Assembly (NCBI GenBank): GCA_017440425.1
Contig: JAFSHJ010000251.1
Span: 1-5,977 of the forward strand
Origin: Oscillospiraceae bacterium
GTDB lineage: Bacteria; Bacillota; Clostridia; Oscillospirales; Ruminococcaceae
Direction: 5' to 3'
Length of the DNA stretch: 5,977 nucleotides
In this document: positions 1-4,864 of the stretch, in pieces
Layout of the letters: the number at the start of each line of letters is the position of its first letter
Numbering within the stretch: position 1 is the first letter of the stretch
Notes under the pieces: model-generated
The model's database searches: none
What the model was told of the DNA's origin: nothing
The model's input: the letters and a program-made list of their open reading frames with translations, nothing else
Program-made: the position numbers and the translations under genes

Positions 1-1
1 A

Positions 2-139
2 ACAAGCAGAGGAATATGGTATACTTATGATAACGAGAGGCTTGTTATATATTATGTTCACCCGGAAGCAAGAGTTCAGGACTCGCTGCTGTATTATGGG
101 TTGATGGATGCAGTAAAAGAAATTATTTGTAAGAAATAA
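2..139 (+). CDS. 3' end of an unrecognised protein (partial)
   Basis: An open frame enters from the left edge and gives 45 residues before a TAA stop at 137-139. The peptide is rich in tyrosine and has the order GIWYTYDNERLVIYY, then HPEARVQDSLLYYG, then a short basic end, KEIICKK. I do not recognise the family. No membrane segment or metal-binding motif is visible in this piece. It ends 29 bp before the start of the next small gene on the same strand, so the two are probably co-transcribed. The segment is more AT-rich than the genes further right and uses AGA/AGG arginine codons, which fits a mobile-element origin but does not prove it. The absence of stops and the close spacing to a gene with a good ribosome binding site support a real coding end. 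Confidence 0.5.
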   Translation, partial: TSRGIWYTYDNERLVIYYVHPEARVQDSLLYYGLMDAVKEIICKK

Positions 140-156
140 ATTTGATAAGTTATAAT

Positions 157-162
157 AGGAGG
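157..162 (+). promoter_or_regulatory. Ribosome binding site fixing the start of the small Cys-rich gene
   Basis: A perfect AGGAGG lies at 157-162. It abuts the ATG at 163, which is too close, but is 6 nt from the ATG at 169, the usual spacing. The in-frame TTG at 142 lies upstream of this site and is therefore not a credible start. Confidence 0.75.
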
Positions 163-168
163 ATGTTT

Positions 169-378
169 ATGCAGCGTTACAGTAAAACGTCAAAAACTTG
201 TGCCACGTGTATGTTTTGGAGCGGGAAAAGAGAGATTGAAAGAATGGGAGAGCAGGTTCTTATTCCTGTTACAAATGCGAGTGGAAAATGTCAGGCACCA
301 AGCGGAGGAGGCAGAGGACGGGAAAAAACTTGTGGTTCGGTATGTAGTAGCTGGAAAAAGTTATCTATTTTAAAATAA
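169..378 (+). CDS. Small cysteine-rich, probably metal-binding protein (phage/ICE-type)
   Basis: This gene encodes 69 residues. The start was chosen at 169 because of the AGGAGG 6 nt upstream. The protein carries CATC near the N-terminus, followed by MFWSG, a central GKCQAP, and CGSVCSSW near the C-terminus. The order C-x2-C-x-FW ... G-x-C ... C-x3-C-x2-W resembles a widespread class of tiny cysteine-rich proteins in phages and integrated elements, which typically have a CxxC-aromatic-W start, a G-x-C middle and a Cys/Trp end. The cysteines could bind one zinc ion; this is inference. It has no signal peptide or membrane helix, so it is probably cytoplasmic. It follows the unknown upstream gene by 29 bp and probably shares its transcript. 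The exact function is unknown. Confidence 0.6.
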   Translation: MQRYSKTSKTCATCMFWSGKREIERMGEQVLIPVTNASGKCQAPSGGGRGREKTCGSVCSSWKKLSILK

Positions 379-398
379 ACTAGGTTTCATCTGTGCCG

Positions 399-513
399 CA
401 GAAATCCCCCAAGCAGGTCCCGCAGAAACGGGACACAGCGAGGCGAAAGCAAGACTTTCGCCGCCGCCGTCTTCAAAACGCAGAGCGTTTTGAAGCTGCT
501 TGGGGGATTTTTG
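399..513. repeat. Cloverleaf element: closing stem with three perfect hairpins
   Basis: The closing stem is 402-416 paired with 496-510, 15 bp perfect (arms AAATCCCCCAAGCAG and CTGCTTGGGGGATTT). It extends by G401-T511 wobble, A400-T512 and C399-G513. Inside are three perfect hairpins. Arm 1 is 417-422/429-434 (GTCCCG/CGGGAC, loop CAGAAA). Arm 2 is 442-449/455-462 (GGCGAAAG/CTTTCGCC, loop CAAGA). Arm 3 is 471-480/486-495 (CTTCAAAACG/CGTTTTGAAG, loop CAGAG). Arms 1 and 3 abut the closing stem with no unpaired base; linkers of 7 nt (435-441) and 8 nt (463-470) flank arm 2. This makes a four-way junction. No protein-coding signal explains it. It could be a dispersed multi-hairpin palindromic repeat, a structured RNA, or a single-stranded DNA substrate. 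The pairing is read directly from the sequence; the function is not known. Confidence 0.85.
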
Positions 514-515
514 TC
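496..515 (+). terminator. Possible terminator formed by the 3' side of the cloverleaf
   Basis: The 3' strand of the cloverleaf closing stem is GC-rich (CTGCTTGGGGG) and runs straight into ATTTTTGTC. A transcript from the small genes on the left would therefore finish with a stable stem and a U-run at 508-512. The matching AAAT at 402-405 on the 5' side gives the same feature in the other direction, so the element could stop transcripts from both sides. The 79-nt insertion inside the stem is far larger than in an ordinary terminator loop. Confidence 0.45.
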
Positions 516-569
516 GTATCGCAGCTGCAGCGGAAAATAAAAAATAGGATCAAAAATTTGAGTAAAACC

Positions 570-598
570 TTGTTAACGGAAAGAATGTGTGCTACAAT
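570..598 (+). promoter_or_regulatory. Sigma-A-type promoter of the glycoside hydrolase gene
   Basis: The -35 box TTGTTA (570-575) is followed after exactly 17 nt by the -10 box TACAAT (593-598), with an extended -10 TG at 590-591. Transcription should start near 605, leaving a leader of about 65 nt before the ATG at 670. It is the best promoter match in the gap between the cloverleaf and the glycosidase gene. Confidence 0.7.
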
Positions 599-614
599 GT
601 AAGCGCAGACATTG
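595..614. promoter_or_regulatory. cre-like / LacI-family operator overlapping the promoter
   Basis: The palindrome CAATGT-aa-GCGC-ag-ACATTG spans 595-614. Within it, TGTAAGCGCAGACA (598-611) matches the Bacillus-type catabolite-responsive element consensus TGWAANCGNTNWCA at every defined position except one (A instead of T at 607). It overlaps the last base of the -10 box and the expected start of transcription, so a bound LacI-type protein (CcpA or a local sugar repressor) would block initiation. Repression is inferred from position; the binding protein is not encoded in this window. Confidence 0.55.
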
Positions 615-669
615 GAAAAAACGTACTGCAAAAATCTAACCGTCAATCAAAAGAAATGAAGGTGCAGAG

Positions 670-3210
670 ATGAAGATAAAACAGAATAACGTAGACCGCG
701 GCTATAATGCCGAGTTTAAAAAAGCCGATTTTAAAGAACCGGGCAGAGGCTATTGGCCCACATACAGCTGGAGCTGGGCAGATAACGTAAACAAAGATGA
801 GATCGCAAAGCAGATAGACGAGTTTTGCGAGAGCGAAATAAAAAGCGTATACGTTTTGCCGCAGCCCAGAGAATTCCGTCCCAACAACGGCACACAGCTG
901 GACGGATATATGCAGGAAGAATATCTGGACTATTACCGCTTTATGTGCGAATATGCGCTTAAAAAGGGCATGAACATCTGGCTCTATGACGAGGGCGGCT
1001 GGCCTTCCGGAAGCGCTAACGGCGAAGTTGTGCTTAAAGACCGTAACCTTGCAAAGCGCTATTATATGAAGAGAGATACGGCACTTGCAGCAGGGGAGAG
1101 CTACAGCAAGCCGGAAGATGTTGTGGTTGCATTCGACCAAAACAACAACAAAATAGCAGACGGCTACACCGCAAAGACCGACGAAACGGTAAAAGAATAC
1201 TATCTCTGCGATAAATGCTATTATAATATGCCGTACCCCAACCTGATCGACCCCAAGAGCGCACGTGATTTCGTTGAATATACCCACGAGCGCTACCGCA
1301 AAAAGCTGGGCGATCTCTTCAGCGATAACTTCAAAATCGTCTTCACCGATGAGCCTGCAATTGCAATGAGCATCTGGAGAGCAGATTTGGAGGATATCTT
1401 CACAGAGCGCTACGGATATTCCTATATAGATTATATGCCCGCCATCGTAGATAAAGCAGATATGGGCGAGCAGGGCACCAAGGCACGCATCGATTATTGC
1501 GAGCTCATCAGCGAAATGTTTGCAGAAAACTATTTCAGAGTGCTGCAGGATTGGTGCAGAAAGAACGATATGCTGTCCGGCGGACACATCGGCGGCGAGG
1601 ATGAGACCCTTGGCTGCGTAAGACACGGATTTGTCCACGGCCTGCGTGTGCTGCGCTGCCTCGATATTCCCGGCATCGATGCCATTTGGCGTCAGATATT
1701 CCCGAAACCCCGTGACGATACCAGCGGCCCGAGAACAGAGTGCGCAAACCTGTTCTTCCCCCGCTATGCATCCAGCGCAGCCTATCAAACCTCCTGCAAC
1801 TCCATTATGTCCGAGACCAACTCAATCTATGGCTCCGGCATCACCTTCGACCAGATGCGTTGGGTCATGAACTTCCAGGGAATCCGCGGCATCAACCTCT
1901 TCAATATGATGAACCAGTCCTATCAGAACTACGGACACTTTATGGCAGGCGGTCGCCCCGTGTTTGCACCCTATATGCCCGGTGCAACGGACAAGAGCGT
2001 CTTCCACAGAGAGAGAGCAAGATTCTCCTATCTGCTGGCAGCCGGCAGACCTGAACGCAAAACCGCCCTCTATATGCCCATGCACGACTTCTGGGCATAC
2101 GAAGATGCAGACTATCTGGCAGGCGAGTTTGAACGGGTAGGTCTCACAATAGAAAGCTGGCAGGAATCCTTCGATGTGTTCGACGACGACGTAATCGAAA
2201 GCTGCGACGATGCTGCTCTCGATAACGGTGTTATCAAGATCGGGCTTGCAGAATACGACGAGCTGTGGTTCAGCACCTGCAAGAGAGTTCCCGCAGAGAC
2301 AAAAGCACGCCTTGAGCGCTTTGTAAAGGGCGGCGGTAAGATATTTGTCGTCAAAGGCAAATACGATCCGCAGATCCCCGGTGCAAAGGTCATCGAAGAT
2401 ATCGGTGCCAACGTAACACCCATCGTACGCTGCAAAGAGAGAAACAGCGGCATCCGCGCAATGGTCAGAAACACCGAAAACGGAACACTTCTCTTCATTC
2501 TCAACGAGAACCTCGAAGCCACCAAGGTCACCGTCAGCTACGACGATATCCGTCCCGCATACGAACTCAACTGCGATAACGGCGAAGTGTACACCGCAGG
2601 AAAAGTTGAAGGCGGCAGCACCACCTTCGAACTGGAAATGTTCTCGGGAGAGTGCGTTGTATATCTCTTCACCGATAACGAAGTGGAGTGCGATCAGCGC
2701 CCGAGAAAATACACCGAGAAGATCGGTGAGATCAACAACTTCACATTCAAAAAGATCAGCAGCTTCATCATTGGCAAAGAGCGCCTGATGAACGTTCCCG
2801 CAGACGAGGCGGCAATGGAGGTTGAAAGCGGAGACTGGCAGAGCTTTGCCGGCAAAGATTTCTCCGGCGATGCAACATACACCGCAGAATTTGCCAAACC
2901 CGCCGATACAGATGATATCCTCATCGATCTCGGCACCGTCAACTACACCAGCGAGCTGTTCATCAACGGCAAGAGTCAGGGAGTGCGCTGCATGGCACCC
3001 TATTCCTACATTGTTCCCACAGCAGAGCTCAAAGACACCAACACCCTTGAGCTGCGTGTTGCAAACACACCCGCAAACCAGTATACCTACAGCGAGAACT
3101 TCAATCAGTTCACCAAAGAGATCCTCGGACCCTATCATCCCATCTGCCTGCGCTTCGAGAAGGAATCTCTTGAAAGCGGTCTGATGAACCCCATCACCCT
3201 GTGGAAGTAA
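670..3210 (+). CDS. Cytoplasmic glycoside hydrolase, GH106 (alpha-L-rhamnosidase)-like
   Basis: This 846-residue protein starts at an ATG 5 nt after GAAGGTG (658-664). Its N-terminal part (about residues 20-440) reads as a (beta/alpha)8 glycosidase barrel: YWPTYSWSW at 28-36, WLYDEGGWPSG at 104-114, FTDEP at 225-229, SGGHIGGEDE at 303-312 and SETNSIYG at 381-388. The aromatic start, 'WLYDE-GxPSG' block and acidic strand ends are typical of GH106-like enzymes, which remove alpha-L-rhamnose from plant polysaccharides. E228, E310/E312 and E382 are candidate catalytic or ligand residues, unproven. A class I amidotransferase-like alpha/beta domain follows (about 455-575, with FVKGGGK at 551-557), then a beta-rich region. 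A jelly-roll-like C-terminal domain has LFINGKSQG at 763-771 and ends ESGLMNPITL. No signal peptide is present, so it should act on imported oligosaccharides. It is shorter than the roughly 1000-residue members I know. It stands alone between its own promoter and terminator. The hydrolase call is firm; the substrate is not. Confidence 0.8.
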   Translation: MKIKQNNVDRGYNAEFKKADFKEPGRGYWPTYSWSWADNVNKDEIAKQIDEFCESEIKSVYVLPQPREFRPNNGTQLDGYMQEEYLDYYRFMCEYALKKGMNIWLYDEGGWPSGSANGEVVLKDRNLAKRYYMKRDTALAAGESYSKPEDVVVAFDQNNNKIADGYTAKTDETVKEYYLCDKCYYNMPYPNLIDPKSARDFVEYTHERYRKKLGDLFSDNFKIVFTDEPAIAMSIWRADLEDIFTERYGYSYIDYMPAIVDKADMGEQGTKARIDYCELISEMFAENYFRVLQDWCRKNDMLSGGHIGGEDETLGCVRHGFVHGLRVLRCLDIPGIDAIWRQIFPKPRDDTSGPRTECANLFFPRYASSAAYQTSCNSIMSETNSIYGSGITFDQMRWVMNFQGIRGINLFNMMNQSYQNYGHFMAGGRPVFAPYMPGATDKSVFHRERARFSYLLAAGRPERKTALYMPMHDFWAYEDADYLAGEFERVGLTIESWQESFDVFDDDVIESCDDAALDNGVIKIGLAEYDELWFSTCKRVPAETKARLERFVKGGGKIFVVKGKYDPQIPGAKVIEDIGANVTPIVRCKERNSGIRAMVRNTENGTLLFILNENLEATKVTVSYDDIRPAYELNCDNGEVYTAGKVEGGSTTFELEMFSGECVVYLFTDNEVECDQRPRKYTEKIGEINNFTFKKISSFIIGKERLMNVPADEAAMEVESGDWQSFAGKDFSGDATYTAEFAKPADTDDILIDLGTVNYTSELFINGKSQGVRCMAPYSYIVPTAELKDTNTLELRVANTPANQYTYSENFNQFTKEILGPYHPICLRFEKESLESGLMNPITLWK

Positions 3211-3225
3211 TTACCTGACAAAGGC

Positions 3226-3258
3226 AAAGAGTCACGATCAAAGATCGTGACTCTTTTT
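3226..3258 (+). terminator. Intrinsic terminator after the glycoside hydrolase gene
   Basis: A perfect 14-bp stem (3226-3239 with 3243-3256, arms AAAGAGTCACGATC and GATCGTGACTCTTT) has a 3-nt AAA loop and continues into a T-run at 3254-3258. It begins 15 bp after the glycosidase stop codon. On the minus strand the stem is followed only by TTTGCCTTTG, so it may also stop the convergent DegV transcript but less efficiently. Confidence 0.9.
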
Positions 3259-3291
3259 AATTGAGGAGGATAACAAACGAATTATGTCAAA

Positions 3292-4140
3292 TCAAAGTTG
3301 TTTTCCAAAGAATGCAACCGCAACAGCGCCGGGGCCTGCGTATGTGCCGATGGTTGCGCCGATAATTCCGCATTTGTCAGAGAGATCGTGTCCGCGCCAA
3401 AGCGGTTCGCTGTCGGCAATATATTTCTGCAGCATGCTGTCGCTCAAACCGGTGTAACCGAGAAAGAGAGGCTTGTCAAAGTCAATGCCGCCCGCCTTGT
3501 TGATGTTTTCAATAAGCAAATTGTTTGCATTGCGGGAGCCTCTTGCCTTGCCGAGCACCGCAACCTCGCCGTCGCTGAGCGTGATTACAGGTTTTATGCC
3601 AAGCACACCGCCGATAACCGCTGCGGTCTTGGAGATCCTGCCGCCTTTTTCAAGATATTCAAGAGTATCCACCAAAGCAACAACATTGAGATTGTTTTTC
3701 TCTTTATCAAGAGTTTCTGCAATTTCTTCTGCAGAAAAACCTTTGTCCTTTAAATTGAGAGCAAGCTGCACCAAAGCCTTTTCACCCACGGATACACTCA
3801 GGGAGTCCACAACAAAAACCTTACCCTCAAAATCCTGTGCCGCAATAACGGCGCTTTGGTATGTGCCGGAGAGCTTGGAGCTCATAACAACGGCAACAAC
3901 AGTGTCGCCGTTTTCAACAGCTTCTGCAAAAGTATCGGTGAAAACATCGGGGGTTATCAGGCTTGTTTTGGGCAGAGTGTCGCACTCTACCATTTTCTCG
4001 TAAAAACGCAGGGGAGATATATCAACGCCTGCGCGGTACTCCTCATCGCCAAATCTTACGATGATCGGCAGCACTGTGAGGTCGTCACGCAGGGTGGGGG
4101 AAAGGTCGCTGGCGGAATCGGTAACAATTCTTATTTTCAA
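3292..4140 (-). CDS. DegV-family fatty-acid-binding protein (FakB-like)
   Basis: This gene encodes 282 residues, the usual size for the family. The start is taken as TTG at 4140-4138, giving the standard opening MKIRIVTDSASDL; the GTG at 4179 would add 13 residues and lie within the preceding gene. Family landmarks are TDSASDL at 7-13, KTS at 58-60, SSKLSGTYQSA at 87-97, VVDSLSVSVG at 110-119 and LEYLEKGGRIS at 160-170 followed by GIKPVI at 181-186. DegV proteins bind a single fatty acid. The FakB members present it to the kinase FakA, which makes acyl-phosphate for phospholipid synthesis, so the likely role is use of exogenous or recycled fatty acids in the cytoplasm. No FakA gene is visible here. 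It follows the MarR-family gene with only 7 bp between them and is surely co-transcribed with it. Clostridia carry several DegV paralogs, so the ligand cannot be assigned. Confidence 0.92.
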   Translation of the reverse strand: MKIRIVTDSASDLSPTLRDDLTVLPIIVRFGDEEYRAGVDISPLRFYEKMVECDTLPKTSLITPDVFTDTFAEAVENGDTVVAVVMSSKLSGTYQSAVIAAQDFEGKVFVVDSLSVSVGEKALVQLALNLKDKGFSAEEIAETLDKEKNNLNVVALVDTLEYLEKGGRISKTAAVIGGVLGIKPVITLSDGEVAVLGKARGSRNANNLLIENINKAGGIDFDKPLFLGYTGLSDSMLQKYIADSEPLWRGHDLSDKCGIIGATIGTYAGPGAVAVAFFGKQL

Positions 4141-4147
4141 AGCAATG

Positions 4148-4600
4148 TCACTCCTTGTCGAATTTTGTTTTCTGCTCACTCAAAGCAATTTTACGGTAGA
4201 TATTAACAAAGGTTTTGGCATCCTCTTCGCCAATAACTTCAAGCATATGTCCCGCAAGCTCAAGGGATGTGTTGTGCACGCTTAAAAAGACATCTGCGCA
4301 TTCAGGCACAAAACGGATATTGACAATGCGGCTGTCGTTGGGGTTGCGTTCCTTTTTAACGTATCCGTTTTTCTCAAGACTGTTGACGGTGCGGTTAGCC
4401 AGCGATTTTAGCATTTTTGTTTTAGAAATAACGTCACGCATAGAGATAACACCAATGCCGTCGCTGCAATATTGGCGGTATACCATCAGCATAACGATAG
4501 CCTCGTTGTAGCTGAGTTCTTTTGTCAGCCTGCTGTTTTTCAATATTCCCGTCAATCCCACCCAGGATTCAAGAAGCTGTTCGCGAAGATCGTATTCCAT
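4148..4600 (-). CDS. MarR-family transcriptional regulator
   Basis: This gene encodes 150 residues from an ATG at 4600-4598, preceded by GGAGG (4610-4606) at a 5-nt spacing; a longer frame from 4684 crosses the promoter and is rejected. The winged helix-turn-helix is clear. VISMRDVISKTK (51-62) leads into the recognition helix MLKSLANRTVNSLEKNG (63-79). The wing KKERNPNDSRIVNIRFV (82-98) carries the D-x-R signature at D89-S90-R91 typical of MarR proteins. Helices at both ends would form the dimer interface. The ligand is unknown. Close coupling to a DegV gene suggests a lipid- or membrane-related signal, which is inference. A perfect palindrome right after its own -10 box suggests negative autoregulation of the operon. 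Confidence 0.9.
   Translation of the reverse strand: MEYDLREQLLESWVGLTGILKNSRLTKELSYNEAIVMLMVYRQYCSDGIGVISMRDVISKTKMLKSLANRTVNSLEKNGYVKKERNPNDSRIVNIRFVPECADVFLSVHNTSLELAGHMLEVIGEEDAKTFVNIYRKIALSEQKTKFDKE
4151..4156 (-). promoter_or_regulatory. Ribosome binding site of the DegV gene inside the MarR gene end
   Basis: On the minus strand AAGGAG occupies 4156-4151 and is part of the last MarR codons (Lys-Glu), directly before its TGA stop. It is 10 nt from the TTG at 4140. This site decides against the upstream GTG at 4179 and suggests that translation of the two genes is coupled. Confidence 0.7.
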
Positions 4601-4615
4601 AAAGCCCTCCAAATA

Positions 4616-4630
4616 GTTCACTTTGTGAAC
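4616..4630. promoter_or_regulatory. Palindromic operator, probably for the MarR protein
   Basis: GTTCAC-TTT-GTGAAC at 4616-4630 is a perfect 6-3-6 inverted repeat. It begins at about +1 of the MarR transcript and ends before the ribosome binding site. Size and position suit a MarR dimer acting as autorepressor. Binding is inferred. Confidence 0.65.
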
Positions 4631-4637
4631 GAATATA

Positions 4638-4666
4638 AGTCTATCACATATATAGTGTTTTGTCAA
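4638..4666 (-). promoter_or_regulatory. Promoter of the MarR-DegV operon
   Basis: On the minus strand a consensus -35 box TTGACA (4666-4661) is followed after 17 nt by the -10 box TAGACT (4643-4638). Transcription should start near 4631, about 30 nt before the MarR ATG. Confidence 0.8.
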
Positions 4667-4729
4667 TAGTAAAAAAATGAACATTCAAAAAACTCGATGG
4701 TTATTTGGCAAAAAACCAAGAGAATGTGT

Positions 4730-4758
4730 TTGCATTTGCATGAATTTAATGATATAAT
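4730..4758 (+). promoter_or_regulatory. Promoter of the carboxytransferase gene
   Basis: The -35 box TTGCAT (4730-4735) and a consensus -10 box TATAAT (4753-4758) are 17 nt apart, with an extended -10 TG at 4750-4751. The -35 box lies in a tandem TTTGCA repeat (4729-4740). Transcription would start near 4765, leaving a leader of about 100 nt before the ATG at 4865. I see no terminator-like hairpin or known riboswitch in that AT-rich leader. Confidence 0.75.
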
Positions 4759-4864
4759 TATACTGGGTTAAAGTGAAATAAAAAATAGAATTCCATAATT
4801 TTGATGATATCCGAATCTCATCGGTATTATATATTATTGAACAGTAAAAGGAGGTTTCGCTGAT

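Noticed and set aside
127..156. TTGTAA - 18 nt - TATAAT before the Cys-rich gene
   Set aside because: The TATAAT directly abuts the AGGAGG, so a transcript from it would start after the ribosome binding site and could not use it.
399..513. Reading the cloverleaf as a tRNA or tRNA-like gene
   Set aside because: The arm lengths (15, 6, 8, 10 bp) and loops do not fit a tRNA; there is no T-loop GTTCRA motif, no anticodon loop of 7 nt and no CCA-type acceptor end.
399..513. CRISPR array
   Set aside because: There are no regular direct repeats with unique spacers; the repeats here are inverted and nested.
393..602. 69-codon open frame on the plus strand over the cloverleaf
   Set aside because: It begins at a non-ATG codon without a ribosome binding site. 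Its arginine-rich sequence is simply the translation of the inverted repeats, and it runs through the promoter of the next gene.
656..673. Five-codon upstream frame whose TGA overlaps the ATG of the glycosidase
   Set aside because: It has no ribosome binding site of its own, and its second and third codons form the Shine-Dalgarno sequence of the real gene; most likely chance.
643..1788. 381-codon open frame antisense to the glycosidase
   Set aside because: It has no recognisable family. It arises because the sense gene almost never uses TTA, CTA or TCA codons in this part, so the opposite frame lacks stops. The sense frame has clear family motifs.
1822..3138. 438-codon open frame antisense to the glycosidase
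   Set aside because: Same cause as the other antisense frame. The translation is a Cys/Ala/Val-rich sequence of low information, with no promoter or ribosome binding site.
3264..3460. GAGGAGG near 3264 followed by an ATG at 3284 on the plus strand
   Set aside because: The spacing of about 14 nt is too long, and the frame is antisense to the well-supported DegV gene and soon stops.
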